The notes below the pieces were generated by a model, which was not told the DNA's origin, did no database searches, and saw nothing but the letters and a program-made list of their open reading frames with translations. 64,000 nt of DNA from JBBIWA01 sp037439425. GTDB lineage: Bacteria > Acidobacteriota > Blastocatellia > RBC074. This document shows, piece by piece, positions 22,254 to 29,931 of the stretch. A program made the translations under genes and the position numbers. Within the stretch, counting starts at the first letter, position 1, and every line of letters begins with the position of its first letter. Where the stretch lies: contig JBBIWA010000020.1 of the NCBI GenBank assembly GCA_037439425.1, positions 22,773 through 86,772 of the forward strand, written 5' to 3'.

Positions 22254-22664
22254 CTATTCGTTAACTGCTAGAGTGGACCCGATGCTCTGGCAGGCGTTGA
22301 TGCACCTTTCACAAATCTGCCGGTGTGGACTTGCCAGCAACCACTCCCCTTTGTTCCGAGTAGTGCCGCAGAAGCTGCAAATGCCTGTCTGCTTACGCTC
22401 GCCACCTAAAATGCGCTTGTACCAGGGGAGCTTGATAGTCGGCGGCTCATATCCCAGCTCGCGGTAATCAGTCAATAATTGCACACAGACTTCCACACAC
22501 TCATTACAAATGTAACCGTCGCGCCCCTCGAAAAGGCGTTCGACTTCCCCTTCTCCCAGCTCGCAGAAAGAGCAGCGTAAAACGTGACTCCCTCTTGGTG
22601 GTTGGAACCTGGTCATCTCATCAGAACGCAGCTCAGCATCGAATGTGAGGTTACTCCTTCTCAT
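22254..22664 (-). CDS. Small protein with two tandem ClpX-type zinc-binding domains and no ATPase
   Basis: This 136-aa protein contains two copies of the ClpX N-terminal zinc module: C31, C34, C53, C56 (CSFCELGEGEVERLFEGRDG, then YICNECVEVC) and C96, C99, C118, C121 (CSFCGTTRN, then QICERCINAC). In both, the CxxC pairs are separated by 18 residues, exactly as in the ClpX encoded next door. A linker with TIKLPWYKRILGGERK joins them. There is no Walker motif. It lies between clpP and clpX in the same orientation. In ClpX this module dimerises and binds substrates and adaptors, so the protein may be a ClpX adaptor, competitor or hexamer-capping factor. That role is inferred. The start at 22664 has only a weak ribosome site; ATG 22616 is an alternative. 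Confidence 0.85.
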   Translation of the reverse strand: MRRSNLTFDAELRSDEMTRFQPPRGSHVLRCSFCELGEGEVERLFEGRDGYICNECVEVCVQLLTDYRELGYEPPTIKLPWYKRILGGERKQTGICSFCGTTRNKGEWLLASPHRQICERCINACQSIGSTLAVNE

Positions 22665-22734
22665 AGACCGCTAAGGATCAGGGCTTGTGATCTCACTACC
22701 TGGTGAGCAGATCTGGTCTCACGCTGCTGGCCTA

Positions 22735-23337
22735 CTACTCGCGGTGCTTGATCACTTGATCAACGATGCCATATTCCTTGGCTTGCATGGCGGTCATGAT
22801 GCGATCACGCTCCACGTCCTGCGAAATCTGCTCCAGACTCTGGCCGGTGTGATAGGCGAGGATTTCATTGAGCCGCTCGCGCATCCGGATAATCTCTTCA
22901 GCGGCGATCTTAATATCTGTCGCCTGCCCAGAGATGCCACCGGCCGAAGGTTGGTGGATGAGGATGCGTGAATTGGGCAGTGCGAACCGCTTGCCTTTGG
23001 TGCCAGCAGCGAGCAGAATCGCTGCCATCGAAGCACATTGGCCAACGCAAATGGTCGTTACCGGTGACCGCACAAACTGCATCGTGTCGTAGATAGCCAG
23101 GCCGGCAGTAATCGAGCCACCTGGAGAGTTGATGTAGAGCGAAATATCCCGATCTGGATCCTCTGACTCCAGGAAGAGCAATTGCGCGACGACCAGATTG
23201 GCAATCGTGTCATCAATCGGAGTCCCGATGAAAATAATATTATCTTTGAGCAAGCGCGAGTAAATATCAAACGCGCGCTCGCCACGGGCCGTCTGCTCGA
23301 CGACCATCGGCACCAGATGAGCGTGTGGATTTATCAT
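22735..23337 (-). CDS. clpP: ClpP, proteolytic subunit of the Clp protease
   Basis: Tetradecameric serine peptidase, about 200 aa. I start at ATG 23337; a GTG two codons upstream is possible. The triad is complete: Ser in GQCASMAAILLAAG (S103), His in SRILIHQPSAGG (H128) and Asp in ISQDVERDRIM (D178). The oxyanion loop INSPGGSITAG and the substrate-binding handle are conserved. The second and third residues before the catalytic Ser are Cys-Ala, a common variant. It is followed downstream by the double zinc-finger gene and clpX, so both protease halves and the small protein can be made together. Confidence 0.96.
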   Translation of the reverse strand: MINPHAHLVPMVVEQTARGERAFDIYSRLLKDNIIFIGTPIDDTIANLVVAQLLFLESEDPDRDISLYINSPGGSITAGLAIYDTMQFVRSPVTTICVGQCASMAAILLAAGTKGKRFALPNSRILIHQPSAGGISGQATDIKIAAEEIIRMRERLNEILAYHTGQSLEQISQDVERDRIMTAMQAKEYGIVDQVIKHRE

Positions 23338-23595
23338 AGACACCTGTTAATGTAGAACCATTGAAATGGCACTTGCCATCGTTGGTTGGCTCAGAAAATG
23401 TCGGGCCAACTGACAATCGGCCTCCGCCTTACATACTGCTTCTGCTGCAGAGCTCCTGGGCAAACTGACAGTTTGCTCAATGTCGCACTTCTCATTGTCT
23501 CAGAGCGTCGCCGTAGCGAGCTGAACAACTCCTGAGAGGATGAACAAGATAATCTTTCTCAGAGCGAAATTGACAGCGGGGTACACCAACAAGAA

Positions 23596-24969
23596 TCAGA
23601 CTGGCTCAGCCGGTTGGCTTGCTGGTTGCGCTTGCGCCCTCTCAGCTGCTAGATCTGATTCCTGATTTTCAGTGATCTCTTCGGTTGTGACCTCGGCGTT
23701 TTGCACCACAATGTCGAGCGCCTTCTCATAGCGCAACCTACGTTCGATACTAGCCAGCCCCTTATCCTTTGTCAAGCGGGCGCGCACCGCCTCCACTGGC
23801 TCATGGGTAGCAGCTGCGAGGCGCTCAATCTCCGCTTCAATTTCTGCCGGACTGATCTCAATCCCTTCGGCTTCGGCAATGCGCTCCATAATCACTGCGC
23901 CTCGAACGTTGCGTACGGCGCCGTGCCTCTCCCTGGCCTCCTGTTCCTTCCAATCAAGCTGCTTCAGCTCCTGCAACGGGACGCCGTGGCGAAGCGCCCA
24001 ACCGGCCAGACCACGCAGCCGGTTCTGAGTTTGTTCCTCAACCAGCGATTCGGGCACAGGGAAGTCATAGGCATTGCATAACTGCTCGAGCAGATCTGCC
24101 CGAAGCCTGATGTTAGCTTGGTGCTCAAACTGGTGTTGCAGATCCTCACGCACTCGCTCGCGCAGTTCTTGCAATGTCTGACAATCGCTCACCTCGCGGG
24201 CAAAGTCGTCATCTAGTTCCGGCAACTCCTTCTGGCGCACGGCGACAACTGTAGCGGTGAACTCTAGCGTCTTGCCGGCGAACTGTTGGTTGCTGAAGCC
24301 TTCAGGATACTTCACACGGAACTGGCGGACGTCGCCGGGTTTGACGCCGCGGAGGTTCTCGGTGAACTCCGGTTGCTCGCTCGGCACCCCGATATGAAAG
24401 GATACGTTTTCGGCCTTGAAATCTTCTTTCTCCTCGGGCTCGAGGTAGTGGCCTATCAGGTTCACCGAGACAAAATCGCCATCCGTAGATGGACGATCCT
24501 CCACCGGCACTAATTGTGCCATTTGTTGACGGATTTGCTCCATTACCTGATCAATCTTCTCTTCAGTAACGCGCGCCACATGCCGAATTACCTTAAGCCC
24601 CTTATACTCTTTCAGCTCAAATTCGGGCAGGACCTCAACTGTGAGCTTGAAGCGTAGCGGTTCCCCTTCGTTGCAGGAAATATCGCTAATCTCGGCTGAG
24701 CCAACGATGCGAAGTTTGTGGTCAGTAACAGCGTGCTCAATCGCTTGCGGCACCAGCTTCCCTATGACTTCCTCCTGGACCTCCTTCTTGAAGCGCTGCT
24801 TGACTACAGTCAGTGGGGCACGGCCAGGACGAAATCCCGGGACCCTGGCTTGGCGGGCATAAGCCTGATAGGCTTTGGCAAAATGCTGCTTTACCTCTTC
24901 GGCTGAGACTTCAATTGTGAGATCCTTTTTGCACTGGGTTGTCTCTGCAATAGCGACTTTCAGACTCAA
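23596..24969 (-). CDS. tig: Trigger factor (ribosome-associated chaperone and peptidyl-prolyl isomerase)
   Basis: ATP-independent chaperone that meets nascent chains at the ribosome exit, 457 aa. The ribosome-binding signature is degenerate but present as YARQARVPGFRPGRAPLTVV (about 36-55). The FKBP-like domain follows at about 150-245 (DGDFVSVNLIGHY, KPGDVRQFRVKYPEGF), then the helical C-terminal domain. The start codon is TTG at 24967-24969, supported by AGGAAGGG six bases upstream. The tail is Gln/Ala/Pro-rich. tig-clpP-clpX is a widely conserved order; here the extra zinc protein is inserted and lon-engB follow. A promoter is expected in the gap before tRNA-Leu. Confidence 0.95.
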   Translation of the reverse strand: MSLKVAIAETTQCKKDLTIEVSAEEVKQHFAKAYQAYARQARVPGFRPGRAPLTVVKQRFKKEVQEEVIGKLVPQAIEHAVTDHKLRIVGSAEISDISCNEGEPLRFKLTVEVLPEFELKEYKGLKVIRHVARVTEEKIDQVMEQIRQQMAQLVPVEDRPSTDGDFVSVNLIGHYLEPEEKEDFKAENVSFHIGVPSEQPEFTENLRGVKPGDVRQFRVKYPEGFSNQQFAGKTLEFTATVVAVRQKELPELDDDFAREVSDCQTLQELRERVREDLQHQFEHQANIRLRADLLEQLCNAYDFPVPESLVEEQTQNRLRGLAGWALRHGVPLQELKQLDWKEQEARERHGAVRNVRGAVIMERIAEAEGIEISPAEIEAEIERLAAATHEPVEAVRARLTKDKGLASIERRLRYEKALDIVVQNAEVTTEEITENQESDLAAERAQAQPASQPAEPV

Positions 24970-25136
24970 GTTACCCTTCCTTAACCAAGGTTAGATTTCT
25001 CTTCCCCGGCACAGCAAGAAAAATCCGCTCAATCTATGACTCAGGCCGGCTCCTCTCCATGAGCATAGGGGACTAAGACAATTGGTTGAATGATGTGAAA
25101 GGAGGGGACTAGCCCCCACCTCTTCCGGACCTAAAG

Positions 25137-25218
25137 TGGCCCGGGCGGGATTCGAACCCGCACGCCGTGAGGCACAGCGTTCTAAGCGCTGCATGTCTAC
25201 CAGTTCCATCACCGGGCC
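25137..25218 (-). tRNA. tRNA-Leu (anticodon UAG)
   Basis: On the minus strand an acceptor stem GGCCCGG pairs with CCGGGCC. The D-arm has the AACTGGTAGAC type sequence of leucine tRNAs. The anticodon stem CAGCG/CGCTG closes the loop CTTAGAA (anticodon TAG), a short variable arm follows, and the T-arm has GGTTCGAATCC. The 3' CCA is not encoded. The gene is 82 nt, with discriminator A as expected for leucine. Confidence 0.96.
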
Positions 25219-25423
25219 GCTAAGTTGAGAGACTAACAAATTTCCGCCAGCGGCGCAACCAGGCAAAATGAGAGAGGTTCGCAAAGGCCAGGTGTCCGAA
25301 AAAGGTCAGGCGCTGTTTGGACCTGTCACTTCCTGATCGGCGACCGTTTGACAGAAGTGCCAGCTCGCCATATAAACAAAGCGTCAAGATTGGCTTGTAG
25401 CTTAAGAGTAAAGGGGAACACAT

Positions 25424-25873
25424 ATGACTTTACAGGAGCAAATCAATCAGGACCTGACTGCGGCAATGAAGGCGAAAGACGCCGAACGACTCTCAACGCT
25501 GCGGATGATGAAGACTGCGCTCAAGAACCGGGAGATCGAAAAAATGGGGCCGCTGGATGATGCCGAAGCGATCAAGGTTTTGCAATCGTTGGTCAAGCAG
25601 CGGCGTGATAGCATCGAGCAATACCGCCAGGGTGGGCGTCCAGAGCTGGCTGAGAAAGAAGCGGCTGAGATCAAGGTGATTGAAGAGTATCTGCCCGCCG
25701 CGATGGACCAGGCCACCTTATCGCGGATTGTGGATGAGACGTTGAGCGAGATAGGAGCTCAGTCACCCAAGGACTTGGGGCGAGCGATGAAGGCCGTTAT
25801 GGCCAAACTCGCCGGGCAGGCAGTGGACGGCAAGGTGGTTAATCAAATGGTAAGGACGAAACTGGGAGCTTAG
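25424..25873 (+). CDS. GatB/YqeY domain protein
   Basis: A 149-aa protein of the YqeY family. It starts MTLQEQINQDLTAAMKAKDAERLSTLRMMK and contains QRRDSIEQYRQGGRPELAEKEAAEI and the C-terminal YLP motif region (EEYLPAAMD) with DLGRAMKAVMAKLAGQADG-like ending VDGKVVNQMVR. The domain is shared with the C-terminal tail of GatB, where it contacts tRNA in the amidotransferase. The free-standing protein's function is unsettled, though it is often near translation or replication genes. A purine-rich site (AAAGGGGAAC) precedes the ATG. It diverges from tRNA-Leu. Confidence 0.9.
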   Translation: MTLQEQINQDLTAAMKAKDAERLSTLRMMKTALKNREIEKMGPLDDAEAIKVLQSLVKQRRDSIEQYRQGGRPELAEKEAAEIKVIEEYLPAAMDQATLSRIVDETLSEIGAQSPKDLGRAMKAVMAKLAGQAVDGKVVNQMVRTKLGA

Positions 25874-26019
25874 GTGACAACCGGGCTGTTGAGTGAGGCC
25901 GGGAAATCGCCAGGAACAAACCTCTGGCAGCCTTCGTAAGCCTCACTGGATGGGGAAGGCCCGGTCATAGCCCACGGTCGTTCTTCGTCAATGTTGAGTA
26001 GTTTGAGGAGGAGAAACTC

Positions 26020-26196
26020 ATGGGAACTTTGTTATGGCTTGTGGCCGCGATTTTGGACATCTTTGCCATCTATGATGTAATGAATTCTTCACGCGACACG
26101 ACAACGAAAGTTGTGCTTCTGGTGCTCATTCTGTTGCTCCCGTTTATTGGCGCTGGTCTTTACCTCTTCGCCTTCCGTGATAAAGGATACAACTGA
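26020..26196 (+). CDS. Small PLDc_N-type membrane protein
   Basis: A 58-aa protein with two hydrophobic helices: MGTLLWLVAAILDIFAIYDV, then TTTKVVLLVLILLLPFIGAG, ending LYLFAFRDKGYN. The D-x-x-x-x-x-D pattern in the first helix and the LPFIGxxxY motif match the PLDc_N (phospholipase D nuclease N-terminal) family of tiny membrane proteins, also seen at the start of cardiolipin synthases. GAGGAGGAG at 26005-26013 is a strong ribosome site. No catalytic HKD domain follows. Such proteins are membrane-embedded; the role is unknown. Confidence 0.8.
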   Translation: MGTLLWLVAAILDIFAIYDVMNSSRDTTTKVVLLVLILLLPFIGAGLYLFAFRDKGYN

Positions 26197-26723
26197 GCTT
26201 GCCCCTCCTCTTACACCAGGCTGCCTCCGCTGCTTGGCTGGTGGATCTATGGGGTTGGACTGAAAAGCAGTCCCTCTTGTTTTACCTCTCTCCTCTCGGC
26301 CAGATCCATCACCTCTATGATTGGGTGATAACCCGGAGACGGATCGCCGCTGAGCAGAATTGCCCGATCTCGGACCTCACGTTGACTCATCGGTTGCACC
26401 AGCCTTCAATTCCTCTCAGCCTGGCTCGCACTCGTTTAGGCGCAAGCAGTTATCTTTAGCCCAGGTGCTTCAATTCGCACAAGGACTCTTTGCCTGGGGA
26501 CGAAGCTGCGAGGTAATCTTGCAAGTTCTGCTGCCCGCCTGAGGGCTGGTTACCTGCCCCCAACGGGCAACATTCGATCAACTTTCTAAGGTGTGGAGAC
26601 TCTGCAGGGTGGAGCAAAGTTCCCGCCTGGTTTTCACCGGAGAGCAAACTCGTGGATTGGCTGGCGAGCCTAAGCCTGGTACCGGGATCGGCCTGGCCTT
26701 CAAGTAGCTGGTTGAGCCCTTTG
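26197..26723. other. Intergenic gap
   Basis: No gene, RNA or clear repeat is supported. Open frames exist but lack ribosome sites and protein-like composition. Confidence 0.35.
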
Positions 26724-27311
26724 TTATCTCATCTGGCTGAGAGTTTGTTGCCAGACTATTGCGCGCCACAGCACTGCCAGGCGTGCGCGCTCGCGCTCGG
26801 TTGTCAACGGTACTAGTTGCTCAACGATAGCTGAGAGAAGCTGATAGGCGAAGGGGCCTGCGTGCGTGGCGAGGTGACAGTAGTAGTGAACGACCAGCGC
26901 GCCTTGCTCGTCATGATGAAAAGCACTCACTTCCTGGTCACTCATGGTCTCCACCTCGGCGTTGATAGGGACTACCGCGGGCGGCACGCCTTGTTGATAG
27001 CCCTTGGCGTCACGCCAACCCAGGAACAAAATCCCGATCAAAACTCCTTGTTCATTGAGGTAGTCAGGGCTGAAGACGGTATTCAGCTCCGGCGGCGTTG
27101 ACAGGCGAGGACCATAATTGCCGTACTCAGGATTGATGAGCTGTGAATTGTAGATGACCCCGATCATCTCACCGCCAGGAGTGGTCACTTTGACAAACTG
27201 GCCGAAGCGATAATCGGTCGCACTGGGCGGCACTGACGTCTCAAGCGAGTCAAGCACCCGTGCGGCATAGTCAACATGAGAGTTCGATTTGATGATCTTG
27301 GCGATACGCAT
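26724..27311 (-). CDS. HAS-barrel-like protein of unknown function
   Basis: This 195-aa soluble protein starts MRIAKIIKSNSHVDYAARVL, with GGAGA 5 bp upstream of ATG 27311. Residues about 20-110 (DYRFGQFVKVTT, GEMIGVIYNSQLINPEYG) resemble the HAS barrel, the small beta-barrel at the N-terminus of HerA-type ATPases and F/V-ATPase subunits, where it mediates ring contacts. No ATPase domain follows; the second half is helical, ending RLAVLWRAIVWQQTLSQM. It could be a regulator or accessory barrel for a HerA/VirB4-like ATPase encoded elsewhere. The resemblance is to the family pattern only. No partner gene is in the window. Confidence 0.55.
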   Translation of the reverse strand: MRIAKIIKSNSHVDYAARVLDSLETSVPPSATDYRFGQFVKVTTPGGEMIGVIYNSQLINPEYGNYGPRLSTPPELNTVFSPDYLNEQGVLIGILFLGWRDAKGYQQGVPPAVVPINAEVETMSDQEVSAFHHDEQGALVVHYYCHLATHAGPFAYQLLSAIVEQLVPLTTERERARLAVLWRAIVWQQTLSQMR

Positions 27312-27440
27312 AAAATTCTCCGAAGGCAATTCACTCTTCACTGCTTTCCCATCTGAGATCCCACCTCTGGCCCCGGTCGTCTGTTTTTCTCAAGAGTAAC
27401 CCATTGCTGCCGTCTGACACAAATCCCCGACCGGAGCTGG

Positions 27441-27845
27441 CTAGCTGACGTCCTTCCAGGTGATCACGATCCATTCTTCTTCGGCACGCTCGCTGCTGGG
27501 TGGTTGGTGATGAATGGCAGCTGTGACCGGATCAGAGCCGAGCAGCGCATTCTCCTTTGCCTCAGTCTCTTTCTCTTGAGGCGCGGAAGAGAGTTCCTGA
27601 AGAGTTTCATCAAGAGCTGGCCGGCTAGGCTCCGAGAAAGAGGCCGTAGCGGTTGGTAAAGGTGAGGCGGCCGCGCCCAGCAGTCTTCTCCTCCTCTGCC
27701 AGCGGATCAAGCCCAGCACACACAGCAGTCCAGCAACAGATAGGGTTAAGACAGCAGGCCCCAAGGGCGGTACCGGGCTGATTGTGACCTCGAAAGCAGG
27801 CTGCTGCTGATTGGCTTGCAGTGTTTGGCTGATCGGATGATCCAA
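27441..27845 (-). CDS. Hypothetical single-pass membrane protein, start uncertain
   Basis: From TTG 27845 the frame gives 134 aa: a short N-terminus, one hydrophobic segment (VLTLSVAGLLCVLGLI) followed by RWQRRRR, a stop-transfer signal, then an acidic Glu/Pro/Ser-rich tail ending EEEWIVITWKDVS. The same frame stays open back to a stop at 28017-28019 with protein-like sequence (for example SLLTATITHSDHEIAQTKTK), but without ATG, GTG or TTG. So the gene may begin at a non-standard codon, or may have lost its 5' end. It lies downstream (on the minus strand) of the two-copy structured repeat. I do not recognise the family. Confidence 0.4.
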   Translation of the reverse strand: MDHPISQTLQANQQQPAFEVTISPVPPLGPAVLTLSVAGLLCVLGLIRWQRRRRLLGAAASPLPTATASFSEPSRPALDETLQELSSAPQEKETEAKENALLGSDPVTAAIHHQPPSSERAEEEWIVITWKDVS

Positions 27846-28078
27846 AAGATTTGGGCAACTGGCTAGGTATGACTTTGTCTTGGTCTGAGCAATCTCGTGA
27901 TCGCTGTGGGTGATCGTGGCAGTCAGGAGCGAAGTGGGCAGAGGCCAATTAACACGCGCCTGCTCCGAGAGGGAAAGGGCAGCTTCAAAGAATTCCGGAT
28001 GATTGATACGAGTTTTTCACTTAGCTACTTCGAGGCCATTTCTGGGCCATTGAGTGATGGAGCAACAGGTCGGGATCA

Positions 28079-28342
28079 GACTAAGTACTGGTCGCCATAA
28101 TTACGCCGCTAGTTGTTCTTGCAGCAACCAGTTGAATATGCTGGATTCTTTTCACAGGCTAACTGACGGAGTATTTATGGCGCGTTGTACTAAGTCATTG
28201 AAATTCAATAACCGCATCTCTGTCTTGTGCCATCAACGAAGAAACGTGCGACTAAGTACTGTGCGCCGCAATTACGCCTTCAGTTGTCGTGAGACGGAAT
28301 CACGGATTTTGCAATCCGTTAGCTTTCAGGCTAACTGGCGGA
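28079..28342. repeat. Two-copy degenerate structured repeat (28079-28170 and 28250-28342)
   Basis: Two units of about 92 bp are spaced 171 bp apart. Both begin GACTAAGTACTG, share AATTACGCC and AGTTGT, and end in AGGCTAACTG(A/G)CGGA. Between these blocks the sequence diverges, yet both keep two hairpins in the same places: copy 1 GTTG/CAAC (28112-28128) and CCAG/CTGG (28128-28144); copy 2 CGTGA/TCACG (28288-28304) and ACGGATT/AATCCGT (28302-28319). On the minus strand CGYCAGTT near the start can also pair with AACT...GGCG near the end, closing a multi-branch fold. Different bases with the same pairing suggest selected RNA or single-strand DNA structure. Strand and role are unknown. Confidence 0.6.
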
Positions 28343-28576
28343 AGTCGTGTGATTGACAGAAAAGACAATGCTGGGAGTCAGGCAGCCAGCCATGAGGCCA
28401 TCGCTAGTGGCGTTATGCCTGGCACAATCAGGCACGCTTATCTTCTCTCCGCTCTCCGGCGGCAAGACTTTAATGGGGTCAGCCAGTACCCTTTTTGTCC
28501 CGGCTAACCAGATGATTGCGATAAAACAAATCCCTACAGTAATCGCGCTCTTCCTCCCTGGTGGTTTGGTCTTCAT
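28331..28576 (-). CDS. Small secreted protein of unknown function
   Basis: An 81-aa frame starting at ATG 28576 with GGAGGAG just upstream. The N-terminus is a clear signal peptide: basic KTKPPGRK, hydrophobic SAITVGICFIAIIWLAG, and a probable cleavage site after VLA. The mature part of about 48 residues (DPIKVLPPESGEKISV, two Cys) has no recognisable domain. The end of the frame overlaps copy 2 of the structured repeat by about 12 bp. It lies 68 bp beyond the Wzt-like ABC gene on the same strand and could be the last gene of that operon. Confidence 0.5.
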   Translation of the reverse strand: MKTKPPGRKSAITVGICFIAIIWLAGTKRVLADPIKVLPPESGEKISVPDCARHNATSDGLMAGCLTPSIVFSVNHTTSAS

Positions 28577-28644
28577 CGCTCCTCCGGGCTCGCACGCGCC
28601 CCGAACTCCTGGCTCCTGGCCCTGATAATTAAGCGACGGGGTTT

Positions 28645-29931
28645 TTATGAGGTGGCAACCCGGGTCGGCGAGATGCGCTCTGCTGGCTGCCACTGTGCCT
28701 CAAATTGCATCAGCCCGTGGATGACACGGTCCGTCAGGACATCGAACTGGTACATCTGATTGTGAATATCCGCTGGATCGCTCCAATCCGGCTCGCCACT
28801 TTCGGTGTAGGCTTTAAGCGAGAGGTAATAGGCACTGTAAGGTAGATTCAATCGCGGGATGTAAAGATCAAGTCGCCCAGGTCCCCGCTTGATAGGCAAT
28901 GGTGTCGGATGAGTGTCGTGATTGTTGATGCTGCCAATCATGACGCCGTCGAAACGATGGATATCGACAGCGAAGACTGGACGCTGATAGTCCTCTGCAG
29001 CGATGAAATGAAGCCGGATCGTGACGGCTTCGCCCGACTTGAATATCCAACTTGCTTCACCTGCTGCATTCAGCATCTCCACGCCCGTGAAACGGATGCG
29101 TCCATTACCCCAACGTGCGCCGGTCAAGCGCAGTTGGCGGATGATCTTCTCGTGCTCTGGCATTTCCAATCCGCCCGCGCGTGCCGCCGCTTGCAATCGC
29201 TCATTCTCCAGCCGTTCGCAAAAGGCCTGGTAAGCAGTCACCACTTCGTGCGCTGGGCCGCACATTACTGTGCGCCCGGCTTCCAGCCACAATGCGCGAT
29301 TGCAAAAGCGTTGGATGAGACGCGGATCGTGTGAGACAAAAAGCACCGTCTTGCCTGACTGGCGGAAATATTCCATACGATCAAGCGATTTACGCTGGAA
29401 GTAAATATCGCCCACCGACAGAGCTTCGTCCACAATCAGCACCTCCGGGTCCACGTGAATAGCCGAAGCAAACGCCAGGCGCATCAGCATACCGGTCGAG
29501 TAGGTCTTGACCGGTTGATCAATGAAAGCTTCCAGCTCTGCAAACCTCACAATCACATCCAGCCGCTTCCGCACTTCCTCTTCGCTCAAACCGAGAATCT
29601 GTCCGCTTAGCAGAATGTTTTCGCGCCCAGTGTATTCTGGGTTGAAACCGCTGCCGAGCTCCAGCAGCGCCGTTACGCGGCCTTCGACTCTTACCTCGCC
29701 CGTGGTTGGCTGTAAGATTCCGGCAATGATTTGCAGCAGGGTGGTCTTGCCCGCCCCATTGCGCCCAATGACCCCTACCGTTTCGCCACGCTCCACTTCC
29801 AGGTTGATGCCCTCCAGTGCCCAGAAGTCGCGATGGTACTTGCGCCGCCCGCGCAAGAGGATCTCTTTCAGCCGGCCCGAAGGCCGTTCATAGATGCGGT
29901 AGAGTTTAGAAACGTTATGAACGGAAATCAT
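28645..29931 (-). CDS. Polysaccharide ABC exporter ATP-binding protein (Wzt-like)
   Basis: Peripheral inner-membrane ATPase of the O-antigen/capsule exporter type, 428 aa. The nucleotide-binding domain has Walker A GRNGAGKTTLLQ (about 56-67), the helix MELGSGFNPE-like segment LLELGSGFNPEYTGRENI, typical for Wzt/TagH/KpsT, signature YSTGMLMRLAFA, Walker B EVLIVDEAL and the H-loop in FVSHDPR. Residues about 260-420 form a Wzt_C-type beta-sandwich that in Wzt binds the terminal sugar modification of the exported glycan. The partner permease (Wzm) is not in the window. Its start overlaps the stop of the glycosyltransferase fusion by 1 bp, so both act in the same glycan pathway. Confidence 0.9.
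   Translation of the reverse strand: MISVHNVSKLYRIYERPSGRLKEILLRGRRKYHRDFWALEGINLEVERGETVGVIGRNGAGKTTLLQIIAGILQPTTGEVRVEGRVTALLELGSGFNPEYTGRENILLSGQILGLSEEEVRKRLDVIVRFAELEAFIDQPVKTYSTGMLMRLAFASAIHVDPEVLIVDEALSVGDIYFQRKSLDRMEYFRQSGKTVLFVSHDPRLIQRFCNRALWLEAGRTVMCGPAHEVVTAYQAFCERLENERLQAAARAGGLEMPEHEKIIRQLRLTGARWGNGRIRFTGVEMLNAAGEASWIFKSGEAVTIRLHFIAAEDYQRPVFAVDIHRFDGVMIGSINNHDTHPTPLPIKRGPGRLDLYIPRLNLPYSAYYLSLKAYTESGEPDWSDPADIHNQMYQFDVLTDRVIHGLMQFEAQWQPAERISPTRVATS

Noticed and set aside
28079..28342. Integron attC sites
   Set aside because: The expected GTTRRRY and RYYYAAC core sites are not in the required positions, and there is no integrase.
28296..28342. A tRNA-Cys-like fragment on the minus strand (anticodon-arm-like GGATTGCA loop)
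   Set aside because: The loop has the wrong length, the acceptor and T-arm do not fold, and copy 1 lacks the resemblance.
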